Under the pieces are notes generated by a model. That model was not told where the DNA came from. It saw only the letters and a list, made by a program, of their open reading frames with translations, and ran no database searches. Below, piece after piece: positions 8,685 through 19,500 of a stretch of 50,212 nucleotides of DNA. Numbering within the stretch: position 1 is the first letter of the stretch; the number at the start of each line of letters is the position of its first letter. Location: the NCBI GenBank assembly GCA_018608405.1, contig JABAZP010000017.1, positions 1 to 50,212 on the forward strand, written 5' to 3'. The position numbers and the translations under genes are program-made. Origin of the DNA: Flavobacteriales bacterium (lineage in GTDB: Bacteria; Bacteroidota; Bacteroidia; Flavobacteriales_E; Vicingaceae).

Positions 8685-9566
8685 ATGAATACCGAACAAG
8701 AATTAAAAGACATCGTAAAAGAACGTTACGCAAAAATTGCTGAGCAAGATAAAGTTGATAATGCTTCTTCTTGTTGCGGAGCAACCACTCCTACCAACAA
8801 AGTCTACAACATCATGATGGACGATTACACGGATACTAAAGGTTACGTCGCAGACGCAGATTTAGGCTTAGGATGTGGTTTGCCAACTCAATTTGCAAAA
8901 ATAAAGGAAAAGGACATCGTAATAGACTTAGGCTCAGGTGCCGGAAATGACTGTTTTGTTGCAAGACATGAAACAGGTCCTGAGGGGAAAGTAATTGGTA
9001 TCGACTTCACACCAATAATGGTTCAGAAAGCACGTAATAATGCAGAGAAGTTAGGTTATAACAATGTTGAATTCAGAGAAGGAGACATTGATGCGATGCC
9101 TGTGAATGACAATCAAGCAGACGTTGTGGTTAGTAATTGCGTGCTGAACCTAGTACCTAATAAACAAAAGGTAATTACAGAAATAGCTCGAGTTTTAAAA
9201 CCAGGGGGGCACTTTAGTATTTCTGATATCGTATTAGTTGGTGACCTTCCTAGTGCTTTAAAAAATGATGCTGAAATGTATGCAGGGTGTGTAGCTGGAG
9301 CCATTCAAAAATCAGAGTACTTGAAATTAATCGCAGATCAAGATTTTCAAAACGTCCAAATCCAAAAGGAAAAGCCTATCAATATTCCAAACGACATTCT
9401 CAGTAAATACTTATCTACGGAGGAAGTAAAAACCTTCAATACAGGCGCAACAGGTATCTTTAGCATCACTGTTTATGCTGAAAAGCAAGGAAAATCACTA
9501 GAAAAACCGAAGGTGACAATTTCAGAAATTAACAATGCTTGTGCACCATCGTCCGGGTGTTGTTGA
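8685..9566 (+). CDS. arsM: Arsenite S-adenosylmethionine methyltransferase
   Basis: ArsM methylates arsenite to methyl- and dimethylarsenicals. The 293-residue protein has the SAM-binding motif DLGSGAGND at residues 81-89. The three cysteines known to bind arsenic in this family are present: Cys64 (GLGCGLPT), Cys152 (VVVSNCVLNLVP) and Cys202 (YAGCVAGAI). A Cys pair at 30-31 (SSCCG) and a C-terminal group at 286, 292 and 293 (CAPSSGCC) match known optional arsenic-capturing cysteines. It is paired with arsR; no arsenite pump, arsC or arsenical permease lies nearby. It is followed by a good terminator, so the unit is just these two genes. Confidence 0.95.
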   Translation: MNTEQELKDIVKERYAKIAEQDKVDNASSCCGATTPTNKVYNIMMDDYTDTKGYVADADLGLGCGLPTQFAKIKEKDIVIDLGSGAGNDCFVARHETGPEGKVIGIDFTPIMVQKARNNAEKLGYNNVEFREGDIDAMPVNDNQADVVVSNCVLNLVPNKQKVITEIARVLKPGGHFSISDIVLVGDLPSALKNDAEMYAGCVAGAIQKSEYLKLIADQDFQNVQIQKEKPINIPNDILSKYLSTEEVKTFNTGATGIFSITVYAEKQGKSLEKPKVTISEINNACAPSSGCC

Positions 9567-9623
9567 TCAATAAACAAACTTGTGGATTGATATGAGATAA
9601 AAAGTCTTCCCTAATAAATCATA

Positions 9624-9660
9624 AAAAGCAGCCCAAAAGTATACTTTTAGGGCTGCTTTT
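9624..9660 (+). terminator. Rho-independent terminator of arsR-arsM
   Basis: The stem AAAAGCAGCCC (9624-9634) pairs with GGGCTGCTTTT (9650-9660). An inner palindrome, AAAAGTATACTTTT, extends it with one bulged base. The T run ends the hairpin. Confidence 0.9.
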
Positions 9661-9699
9661 CGTTTGACAAAAAGTTCATTAAAAAAAACTAATTTAACC

Positions 9700-9707
9700 T
9701 ATCTTTG
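9700..9707 (+). promoter_or_regulatory. Candidate -7 element (TATCTTTG) for dxs
   Basis: An exact TAnnTTTG match ends 23 bases before the dxs ATG at 9731, after the arsM terminator. The nearest TTG (9664-9666) is 33 bases upstream, too far to be a normal -33 partner. Confidence 0.5.
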
Positions 9708-9730
9708 TTTCATTCTCAAACGCCTCCAAT

Positions 9731-11671
9731 ATGGATTTTAAAGCTGGAAAACTTCTCTCACAAATTGAGTTCCCTCAAGACTTAAGAGACAAATTAGAAA
9801 CCTCTGATTTACCTCAATTATCAAAGGAATTACGGAATTTCATCGTAGACATTGTATCTGTTAAAGGAGGGCATTTTGGAGCAAGTTTAGGAGTTGTTGA
9901 ATTAACAGTTGCGCTGCATTATGTTTTCAATACACCAGATGATCAAATTGTTTGGGATGTTGGGCACCAAGCTTATGGTCACAAAATTTTAACCGGACGA
10001 AGAGAAATCTTCCATACCAACAGAAAATACAAAGGCATTAGTGGTTTCCCAAAAAGAAGCGAAAGTGAGTACGATACCTTTGGAGTAGGACACAGTTCAA
10101 CTTCAATTTCTGGAGCTTTAGGTATGTCTGTTGGCTCAAGGCTTCAGGGCAATGACCTTAGACAGCACATTGCAGTAATTGGCGATGGAGCCATGACAGC
10201 CGGTTTAGCTTTTGAAGGTCTAAATCACGGTGGTGTAGAAGACTCAAACATGATTGTGGTTCTAAACGACAACTGTATGTCGATTGATCCGAACGTTGGA
10301 GCTTTGAAAGAGTACTTAACTGACATCACCACTTCACCTACTTATAATAAAGTAAAAGATGAAGTTTGGAGTTTATTGGGCAAGGTTTCAAAATTTGGTC
10401 CAAACGCACAAGCCATCGTTCAAAAAATTGAGACTGGAATCAAATCAGCTATGCTCAAGCAGAGTAATTTGTTTGAGTCGTTAAACTTTAGATATTTTGG
10501 CCCAATTGACGGCCATGATGTAACGCACATGGTAGAGGTTTTTAATGATTTGAAAAAGATTCCTGGTCCAAAAATTCTTCACATTCTAACGACCAAAGGT
10601 AAAGGTTACGAACTAGCTGAAAAAGACCAAACAAAATGGCATGCTCCGGGACTGTTTAATAAAGACACTGGAGAGATTATTAAAGTTACACCAGACAGTC
10701 CACAGCCCCCTAAATACCAAGATGTTTTTGGTCACACGATAGTAGAATTAGCTGAAAAAAATGAAAAAATTGTCGGTGTAACTCCTGCAATGCCTTCAGG
10801 AAGTTCATTGAACATTATGATGAAAGCAATCCCTGACAGAGCTTTTGATGTAGGAATAGCAGAACAGCATGCTGTTACCTTCTCCGCTGGATTGGCAACT
10901 ACAGGAATTATTCCTTTTTGTAACATTTACAGTACGTTCATGCAGCGTGCCTATGATCAAGTAATTCATGATGTAGCGCTGCAAAAATTACCTGTTGTCT
11001 TCTGTTTAGACAGAGCAGGTTTTGCCGGAGCAGACGGGCCAACTCACCATGGCGCATATGACATTGCTTACATGCGTTGCATTCCAAACCTCATTGTCTC
11101 TTCGCCAATGAATGAAGAAGAACTTCGAAATTTAATGTATACTGCACAAGCGGAGGATAATGGTGCATTTGTTATTCGATACCCAAGAGGCCAAGGAGTA
11201 ATGCCAAAGTGGAAAACTCCTTTCAAAAAAATTAAAATTGGTACAGGTAGAAAAGTAGTTAGCGGATCTGATGTTGCTATTTTGAGTATAGGTCACATTG
11301 GCAACTATGCAGTTAAAGCAGCAGACAAATTAGAAAAAGAACATAACATTGAAGCAGCAGTTTACGACATGCGCTTTGCAAAACCAATTGATGAAATGCT
11401 TTTACATGAAGTATTTAGCAAGTTCGACAAGGTCATCACTCTAGAGGATGGTTGTATCATGGGTGGTATGGGAAGTGCCGTTTTAGAATTTATGGCTGAT
11501 AACGGCTACAACGCTCAAGTAACCCGTTTGGGCATACCGGATGAGATAATTGAGCACGGGTCTCAAGACCAGCTATATGCCGAATGTGGATATGATGTAA
11601 ATGGAATTACACAAACTGCAATAAATCTAATTGAAAAGAACCAAGCCAATGAAAATAAGGCCTTCGCTTAG
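9731..11671 (+). CDS. dxs: 1-deoxy-D-xylulose-5-phosphate synthase
   Basis: Dxs condenses pyruvate and glyceraldehyde 3-phosphate, the first step of the MEP isoprenoid pathway, which supplies precursors for menaquinone and carotenoids. The 646-residue protein has the N-terminal DVGHQAYGHKILTGR region. The thiamine-diphosphate motif runs from GDGAMTAG (151-158) to NDN (179-181). The catalytic Glu is near residue 378 in GIAEQHAV, followed by the FCLDRAGFAGADGPTHHG stretch typical of Dxs rather than general transketolases. It is a single-gene unit with its own promoter candidate, and a long non-coding stretch precedes the shared terminator. Confidence 0.97.
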   Translation: MDFKAGKLLSQIEFPQDLRDKLETSDLPQLSKELRNFIVDIVSVKGGHFGASLGVVELTVALHYVFNTPDDQIVWDVGHQAYGHKILTGRREIFHTNRKYKGISGFPKRSESEYDTFGVGHSSTSISGALGMSVGSRLQGNDLRQHIAVIGDGAMTAGLAFEGLNHGGVEDSNMIVVLNDNCMSIDPNVGALKEYLTDITTSPTYNKVKDEVWSLLGKVSKFGPNAQAIVQKIETGIKSAMLKQSNLFESLNFRYFGPIDGHDVTHMVEVFNDLKKIPGPKILHILTTKGKGYELAEKDQTKWHAPGLFNKDTGEIIKVTPDSPQPPKYQDVFGHTIVELAEKNEKIVGVTPAMPSGSSLNIMMKAIPDRAFDVGIAEQHAVTFSAGLATTGIIPFCNIYSTFMQRAYDQVIHDVALQKLPVVFCLDRAGFAGADGPTHHGAYDIAYMRCIPNLIVSSPMNEEELRNLMYTAQAEDNGAFVIRYPRGQGVMPKWKTPFKKIKIGTGRKVVSGSDVAILSIGHIGNYAVKAADKLEKEHNIEAAVYDMRFAKPIDEMLLHEVFSKFDKVITLEDGCIMGGMGSAVLEFMADNGYNAQVTRLGIPDEIIEHGSQDQLYAECGYDVNGITQTAINLIEKNQANENKAFA

Positions 11672-11908
11672 TAATTTGTCAACTTTCTCATCGCATTTCA
11701 CAGTGGTCAATAGTTGCCGAAACCAGAGGCTGTATCTACTTAATAGCTTATTTGGAAATGAGTACAAGTAGTTTCCCTTCAAACGGTATACACTTCAGAT
11801 AATAGTAAGTGGAGCAACCCAGTGGGACTATCCACGATTTATAAGACCGGTAATCAATAGTTATAGTCACTCGCCAATAACAGTTGTTTACCGTGAATTA
11901 ATAGTAAC
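11672..11908. other. Unexplained non-coding stretch after dxs
   Basis: These 237 bases are longer than most gaps in this dense region and contain no convincing ORF. They can form several nested inverted repeats. GTGGA-GCAA-CCC-AGT-GGG-ACTA-TCCAC at 11809-11835 is a symmetric hairpin with a 4x4 internal loop. CGGTAA (11848-11853) can pair with TTACCG (11888-11893). They may be the dxs 3' untranslated region, a small RNA, or degenerate sequence. I do not recognise a known RNA family. Confidence 0.35.
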
Positions 11909-11944
11909 AAAAAAGGGAGAATCTTCATAGACTCTCCCTTTTTT
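11909..11944. terminator. Bidirectional terminator between dxs and tonB
   Basis: AAAAAAGGGAGA (11909-11920) pairs with TCTCCCTTTTTT (11933-11944). Both strands end in a T run, so it can serve the converging dxs (plus) and tonB (minus) transcripts. Confidence 0.9.
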
Positions 11945-11964
11945 GTTGCTTTTTTCAGCACGTA

Positions 11965-12681
11965 TTACTGTAATTTAAAGTTTACCGGTACAGTGTATTG
12001 AACTCTTACAGCTTTACCTCTTTGTTTACCTGGTTTCATTTTAGGAAGTTCACCAATTACTCTCATTGCTTCTTTTTCCAAGGACTTTCCTCCTGGAACA
12101 CCTCTTACAATAGTAATGTCCCTTACTTTCCCGTTCTCATCTATCATGTAACGAACGAAAACCCTACCAGAAACACCCGCATCCCTTGCCATAGCCGGAT
12201 ATTTGGTGTTCTTACCTATGAATTTTTGTATTTCGATGTTGGTGCACTGCTCCATCTCTGCTTTTGACCCGGCTCCTTCACAGCCCGGGAAAACTGGCAT
12301 GTCTTCAACAATAGTAAAGATTTCTCGCTCCTCAATGATTTCTTCTGGTTGTTCAAAAATCTCGGTTTCCATATCTGCTTCTGAATCTTCAATAATCGCT
12401 TCGTCTTCGATTTCCTTATCATCTTCCACAATCTCCAAAATTTCTTGTGGCGGTGGCGGTGGTGGTGGCGGTGGTGGCGGTGGTTGATTTTGCTGAGTAA
12501 TAGGAATTATCTCATCTTCAATATCGTCCATTTTCAATTGGCCCAAAGAGCTAGCACTCTCTTCGTATGTTTTCCATTCGAAAGCGATGAGAACAAAGGA
12601 CAATGACAATACCAACCCTAAGGCGAAGAAAATACCTTTCTTACCTTCTAAGTCAGCTTTGGGATTCTTTTTTAATTGCAT
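11965..12681 (-). CDS. tonB: Energy transducer TonB
   Basis: TonB spans the periplasm and passes proton-motive force from ExbB-ExbD to outer-membrane receptors. The 238-residue protein has a cytoplasmic basic N-terminus and a signal-anchor helix at about residues 16-34. A run of twelve prolines at 67-78 is followed by a very acidic Glu/Asp/Ile linker to about 125. The C-terminal TonB domain contains KYPAMARDAGVSGRVFVRYM and ends VRVQYTVPVNFKLQ; the YP, G-V-G-V and VNF pattern is typical. ExbB and ExbD are not nearby. It follows the vanZ-like gene after 72 bases, on the same strand as the sprA gene run. Confidence 0.95.
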   Translation of the reverse strand: MQLKKNPKADLEGKKGIFFALGLVLSLSFVLIAFEWKTYEESASSLGQLKMDDIEDEIIPITQQNQPPPPPPPPPPPPQEILEIVEDDKEIEDEAIIEDSEADMETEIFEQPEEIIEEREIFTIVEDMPVFPGCEGAGSKAEMEQCTNIEIQKFIGKNTKYPAMARDAGVSGRVFVRYMIDENGKVRDITIVRGVPGGKSLEKEAMRVIGELPKMKPGKQRGKAVRVQYTVPVNFKLQ

Positions 12682-12753
12682 GTTGTTTCAGTTTCAATTA
12701 GCTAATATAAGAATTTTTCAATCTCTTCACTTCATTTAGTGACTGCTGTAATG

Positions 12754-13095
12754 TTAAGTTTTTTTAAATCGTTTCAATAAGAATAGAACAATAAAAAGAC
12801 CCAAACAGTTTGCTATAAAGTCGTACACGTCTCCCGTTCTATTTAAAACGAAAAGATCCTGAATGACTTCAGTTGCACCAGCTAGTACAAAGGCAAACAT
12901 AAATAACAAATAACGCCATTTCCTTACAGAAGTTGTCCAGATTACTAAACTCCCAAGTATGGCGTACATAGCCATGTGTGCCAACTTGTCGGCTCCCAAT
13001 GGGGGGGTTATTGCTAATTTATCAAGAGCCGAAAAGCTTAACCAACAGATGATAAGTACCCATGTGAAAATAGGAACCCATCGAAAGCGATTCAT
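12754..13095 (-). CDS. VanZ-like membrane protein
   Basis: The 113-residue protein has about four hydrophobic helices and the VanZ-family layout. After the first helix comes GADKLAHMAMYAILG, the conserved D-K-x-x-H-x-x-x-Y segment, and late in the protein comes GDVYDFIANCLGLFIVLFLL. VanZ homologues were named for teicoplanin resistance but most, including those in Bacteroidota, have no assigned role. Its ATG immediately follows the gcvH stop (TAAATG), so translational coupling with gcvH is likely. This gcvH-vanZ adjacency is, as I recall, common in Flavobacteriia. Confidence 0.85.
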   Translation of the reverse strand: MNRFRWVPIFTWVLIICWLSFSALDKLAITPPLGADKLAHMAMYAILGSLVIWTTSVRKWRYLLFMFAFVLAGATEVIQDLFVLNRTGDVYDFIANCLGLFIVLFLLKRFKKT

Positions 13096-13473
13096 TTAAC
13101 TGAACTCAGCCTGATATGCATCAGCAGAAAGCAAATTATCTAGCTCACTCATGTCTTCAATCTTTACCTTAATCATCCAACCAGCCTCGTAAGGACTATC
13201 GTTTACTGATTCTGGAGCAGATTCAATATTTTCGTTTACTTCAACAACTTCACCTTTTAGAGGCATGAACAAATCAGATACTGTTTTAACTGCTTCAACA
13301 GTTCCGAAAACATCTCCTTTGCTCAAGTTATCACCTTCGGTTTCAATTTCAACATAAACAATATCACCTAATTCACCCTGGGCAAAATCAGTAATACCGA
13401 TAGTTGCTATGTCACCTTCCACTTTGATCCATTCGTGATCAGAAGTATATTTTAAATTTGCTGGAACATTCAT
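13096..13473 (-). CDS. gcvH: Glycine cleavage system H protein
   Basis: GcvH is the lipoyl carrier that moves the aminomethyl group between the P, T and L proteins of glycine cleavage. With the ATG at 13473 the protein is 125 residues, the normal size, starting MNVPANLKYTSDHEWIKVEG. The lipoylation site is Lys63 in GTVEAVKTVSDLF. The C-terminal half has the conserved E-S-V-N-D-S-P-Y-E-A-G-W block. A GTG seven codons upstream would add an unusual extension and was not chosen. The other gcv genes are absent here. It lies between sprA (39 bases away) and the vanZ-like gene, probably in one transcript. Confidence 0.95.
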   Translation of the reverse strand: MNVPANLKYTSDHEWIKVEGDIATIGITDFAQGELGDIVYVEIETEGDNLSKGDVFGTVEAVKTVSDLFMPLKGEVVEVNENIESAPESVNDSPYEAGWMIKVKIEDMSELDNLLSADAYQAEFS

Positions 13474-13512
13474 ATTTTCAATTTTAGTTGGCACAAATTT
13501 ATCGAAAGAAAA

Positions 13513-16500
13513 CTACTGAGAAAGGGTAAATCGCAAACTAATTCCAGCATTTGTATTGGCAGTTGGAAAGCTTGATGAAATTAAAGGTGTATTCGCCACT
13601 CTATCGTAAAAGAGCCTTAAATTCAACTTACTACTGAATCGATAATCTGCGGTAAACTTGATGGAAAAAATACGCTGACCAGATGTTAATTCATTTCTAT
13701 TCTCAACTACCCTTCGAATTATTGTTTGATTATCTCGAATAGAGATGTCAGCCCTTAAATCTAAATCGCTCGCTTTCTCAACTTTACCAACCTTAAATGG
13801 GAGCTTAACATTGGTCAATCGATAGCCCAAGCCAACAATATATTCTTTACCAACTACCTCCGTCACTTGATTATTAGCAAAACTTAATGATACATTTCGA
13901 TCTCTCCTCATTTCTAGTCGAGTTAACAGACTATTATTCCAAGTCATATCAACATTAATCAAAGGACTAAATTGCTCGCTAATACTGGCCACGCTCAACT
14001 GTTTGTCTGTAATAAAATTACCATTCGCATCTAAAACCGTTGGTGCACCATTTGCGTCTTCTTCGTACAATTGGTTCCTTGTGAAACTACCAACACTAAA
14101 GGTCGATCGATAAGCGTGATTCAACGTAACCGTTTTAAACAACTTTTGCAAAGCAGGTACTTTCGACAAACCATCATATGTTATGTTCCAGTTAGGCATT
14201 GGTAACATTTGGGTAAAATCTTTTAAAAATGTGCTATTCGGACTTTGCCCAGAATACGCAGAAATAAATGAGTACAATAATACTTCCTGCGCAGTTCCAC
14301 TATAGCCTAACGTTGAATCCGGAGCTAATTGTTCCGCATTAAACCGATTATTATCAATTATAATTTCTTGAATAGACTGTCTATTTGTTCTAAGTTGAGT
14401 AAACGTTTCATTGTCAAAATTGTCCGGGTCACTTTCAACAAAAGCAGTTCTAAAGCTTAAAAATGATTGACTATAACTTCCGTTTACAATTACCGGAGAA
14501 CGAAAGTTATATTTCATACTGTCCGGATTATCGTCAAAAAAGAAATTTCGAGTAGTATTTTCTGATTCACGTTTGCTCGCTTCTAATTGAATTCGAAGTC
14601 CCTGAATTGGTTGTAAAGTTGCTCTAATACTAAATTGACTGCTAAAGGTCTTAGAAAAGTCCCCACTTACGAAAATTCCATCTACTAACCAATCAGGGCT
14701 GCCATCTCCATTACCGTCGTTTCGGGCACGTTCTAAAAACGATTCTCCAGGTCGTTGAAGGCCCGCAACAAAGTCCCAACCAGGCGCACTCCAATTAGGC
14801 CCTAGTCCAAGTACACTCATACTTTGATTGTAATTTGGCAAAATAGTACCCTCTGTTTCGCTATATGTTACATTTACATTTTTCAAACTCATTAGGGTCC
14901 AAAGTGCATTGTCGAATACGAATCGTTTCAAGAAAAACTTCTTTTTCCTCAGCGTGTCTGGCTCTTCTTCAGTGGTAGCAGCAGGATTTTTACTCACCGC
15001 CTCAAGGCCTTCTTCTTTTGAAACTGATTCACTAACTGCCTCTTTTTTACTATTCTTTTTAGCCTTTTCCTCTTCTACTTCTTCAGGATCTAAAATAACA
15101 TACTTGTTGTCAATTTTAGGGTCTTTTAAGTCTCTTATGTATTGAAACTTATTCAAAAATGATTGAAAATTAACGGTCGCATTTATTCGCTTCGTGTTGG
15201 AGTTCTGGATTGTAGCTCCTAAGCTAGGAGTTGTATCCAATGGGTTTCCTACTAAATCCCAAGCATATGTAGCTCCGTATCTGGCAGAAGAAGTGATAAA
15301 GTCTAAGCCAGGTAGCTTGTTGATTGGAATGTTATAATTGATATCAAAGTTGTGCGTGTAATTTGTATTGTCACCAAACCCCTTTATGTTCTCCCATACT
15401 TCCGTTTTATATGCCTCGTATGATTCTTCATCTCTCTTATCAACGGCACCATCTGGTTCGCCAATTAATGCTCGGGTAGAAGCTGAAAAGTTAAATGTTA
15501 TAGATTGAGTGAACTTATGCCGTAATGTGTACAATCGCTGCCAGTTAAAAGCCTTCTGGTAAAAAACTGGTGACTGATTAATAAATGTTCCACCAGAAGA
15601 ATTTGTAATTGTACGAGCTTGCCTCTCTTGATAGTTTCTATCAAAGGAGTTCTGTACACTAATTTGACTAGGGACAAAGTTGAAGTTAATATCTTTAATT
15701 ATTTGAAAAACCTTTTTGTCTAAGGCTTTAACATTCTTAAATGGTTCTATGTTTTTCGCTTTTCCTGAAAATGTATAATTTACCTGTCCTCTGTAAGTTT
15801 CTTGTCTATCCTTTTCAGTATTTACATTCCTTCTAAAAATCTCTGAATAGGCGTAAGTGAATGAGAAATTCTCAATGTCGTAGAAGTTAGACTTTTTCTT
15901 ATTTGGTCCGGGAGTCTTACGAACATTGGTGAAGTTCAAACTCCTCCTTCGTGTAACATCGTCTGTAATCTTTCGAATAGAATCTTTAAACTCTTCAGTC
16001 AACTCTGGAGAACGGAAAAAGTCCTTTAACTTAACGTCAGGATCAAGGGGGTTGAATTCTGGCCTAATGATGCTTTCAGAAACGGAATAATACATTGGAA
16101 TACTAACATTAGCTTCCTTTGGTAAAAACTTAGCCAACTCTACACTGGCAGACAAATCGTATTGTTGCTTTGTCTCTCTTTGACGCTCATTCAGTTTCTG
16201 CTCTAAACTACCCCAGCCGGGGGTACTGTAGCTACCCGATAAGTTAACCGAACCAAGGTCTGCAATTTGTGCAGTTGCTCTAGCCGTTGCTGCCCATCCT
16301 CCATCATTATTAAAGTCTGACAGTCGCAATTCATTCACCCAAACCTCTGCGCATTTTGCCAATCCATCATCCAAAAATTCAATTGGTCCACCTCTTCTAT
16401 TTCTTACACCAATCATGATAACCCTGACCTCAGCAAGATTCGGATTTCCCTTTACACGAATGATATTTTTCCCATCAACTGCCTCGTAATCATTCCCTAT

Positions 16501-19500
16501 CAAAACACCGCTTCCGGGTCCAATAGTCAATCTGTTTCTTGCTTGTTTAGCATTTATTAACTTGTCAAACTCTAGGTCAATGTCATTATTATCAGGCCAC
16601 ACCTCTTCGGGCTGATTCCTTCCAGGCTGCGTAACATCTAATGGAACCTCATATTCATAATAGTTATTGGTAAAATCAGTACCTAAACGAAGTACGACAG
16701 AAACATCTCCATTATTTAAAAACTCATCTTCTCTTCCGGCCTCTGCGTGAGCAAACATTTTCAATCTTTTATACTGTCTTATATCTAAATCTAAATAGCG
16801 GAATGCATATCTTGAATATCCATCTTGTAAATCACACACATCAAGCACCAAAGACTGCTCGTTCAATTGCCTCTGATTAGTCGTTCCAAAGTCAATTTCC
16901 CTGTCAATATCCGGCGGAATGGTATAATTAATTGGCACTCTGTTGGAATTCTCTTCAACATTTACAGCTCCAATATTAAACGTTGAAGCTCCAGGCTCAG
17001 CTCCATGAGTATCTCCTGGGGGTAAGTCTGATCCTTGGAAACTTCTCCATTCTCCTCGAACTAATCCCAATCTTGCAAAACGAACAACTACTTCTTCATC
17101 AAAGCCCTTTAAAAACATTCTCATAAAGCGAATGGACTTAAAATCTCTAATCTCACCGATAACTTTTTCAGGTTGTCGAATCGGTATTTTGAATTGATAC
17201 CAATTAACTGTTTTTACATCTCCATTTACATTTTTTGTTGCACGAACAACATCTGTAATAAAATTACTTCCAACGTTATCCGGAGATAATAAGTCGGGTG
17301 TCAATTGGACCTTATATTGAAAATAACTCTCTGTTCGATCTAAGTTAAAGTTTCTGTTGACATCTTCAACATCAGGAATAGTAGTTGAAGCAGTCGAATA
17401 ACTTTCAGGCGATTGGTCTCCTGTAGGTGAGTTTCCCTGATGCCCGTTAAACCTTTTGTATCGATCCAAAATTGACAATTGCTCTGCATCATAGTCACTA
17501 CCCCTGTAATAATGGTAATTATCGTTTGAAGGGTCATTAAAAAAAGAGCTTAACACATTTTGGTCTGCAATAACGCTTGCTAAAGAATCCAAATAAGCTT
17601 GAAAAAATGCTCTTTCATCATCATCTGACAGACCATCTAGTCCTATGTCTTGAAAACGCCTAGAGTTCGGGTTGTTATCGAACGCATTCACAACAGATTG
17701 AATTGTCGGGATTCTTCCCCATACGGTTTCGTCTGTGTTGGCAATGTCTCCGTTTATATCAAATCCATTTTCAAAACTCTTTCTAGAATCCTTCAAAATA
17801 TCTTCCGAAACTGAGCCAATATTGAAATACAGCTGACCTCCGTTGTGATTTGGATTACCATCTTGCTCATTAAATGGGTCCATGATCCAAAACTGAATAA
17901 ATTCAACATTCGAAGCCTCAAAATCACTTGAAGTTATCTCTCTCATAATTCCCCCCCATCTTGTTTCCGGAGAGTTTAAAAGTCCTTGACTACTAATACC
18001 ATCCGAATAAGGAGTTGGATTCACTTCATAATTATAAGGTCCTCTCTCACGCGGATAAAATGCCAAATCCAAAGTTGGTAAGTTGTTAATTAGCCCGGGC
18101 TCCGGATCCTTGTTTGGAAATACTTCTGTCTCCAGAATTTCTCTCGAGAAGTTATTGGATTGGCTATCTGAATCACGGATGTGACCTGGTGTTCTTGAAT
18201 CGTTTCTAAAAAATAAAGGATCAATTGTGTACCATGCTAGTTTGGCTCTATTAAACCCATAAGACCTGTCATTCATCGGTAAGTTGGCCTCTGGGAATAA
18301 ATCATCTTGCCCTTGAGGTGTACTTGCCAGTGCCCACGCATTAAAAGAACGAATATCTAAAACAGTCTGACTTCCTTCAAAGTCATCAATGTACGCTATT
18401 CCGCTTTTTGTAATGGCTCTAGAATTTCCCGGAAACAGCTTTGCCACCTCACCTGCTACCGTAAATGTCGACTTTGATTTTGTGCTGTAAAAAGGCAATA
18501 AATCTACCAACTTTGTTAAAAAAGGAGCCTCTGAAGTATAAGAACCATCTAAACCAACTACGGTGTTCGATATCGGTTCGTCACCAATATTTATTTTCCT
18601 CGTTAATGGTCTTTCTGTGAGGTTAAGAACCGTTCCTCCAAGGTTTATATCGTCAGAAACTCTGTAATCAAACCTAGAGCCAATTAATGTTTTTGTTTGA
18701 ACGTTAAACAGAGAATTACTCCCCAAAGAAACTTTTATCGGTTGACCAGAAGCTAAAATTCCTTCGTTCAATATTCGAACACGGCCTAAGTTGTAATCAA
18801 CAGTGTAATCAACATTTTCTGTCAACTGGGCTCCTCCTGCTGTAACCGTTACAGAACCTTGAGGGATATTAAACGAATTCAAGGAAATCTCAGAGCCAGA
18901 GCTTGATTGATATCTTCCCCGAAAGGTAAATCGATTGTGGTCTACATCTTGCTGAGCGAGAATTTTAGTTGTAGTGTAAAGAGAATCATATGCGAATTTA
19001 TTGGCTAAATTTTGGTCGTCAAACTGTGATTTTAAGTAGTCTCCAAAGGGCTCCAAAACCGGGAAGTAAATCTTACCGTTTTGCGGATTAATGGTAACAT
19101 TTTGGATAAAATCAAACAAACCATCAGGCTGCAACTGATTGGTAACTGTCATCCGGTCCAACGCTAAGACATTCGTCAATGGTTTGTTAGCTGGTTTTCC
19201 AGAAGGAAAGTACGGAATCTCAACCCCGGTCTCTTCGTTCAAGTACCAAATTTCAAAAGTAAAATTCTCAGGACTAACGTTAAAGGCATCCAACGAGTAC
19301 ACGTTTTTCATCATTAAGTCCCATGACGGCAGCGATGGGTTAATAATTGTTCCCTTCAGTAATTTTAAAAACAATGCATTCTGACCATCAATTCCATCTG
19401 TGCTCAACTCCCCTACTTGATAAACTTGACCATTGTACGTGTAGCGATAAGAAACAGCAAGTACATCCTGTGGGTTGAGCGTTCTATTTAATGAAATATA

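Noticed and set aside
12203..12487. Plus-strand ORF ending in a poly-Gly run
   Set aside because: It is the antisense shadow of the poly-Pro tract of tonB; no start context or conserved protein features.
14909..15145. Plus-strand Phe/Ser-rich ORF inside sprA
   Set aside because: It is the complement of the Lys/Glu-rich SprA linker, which produces Phe/Ser codons by chance.
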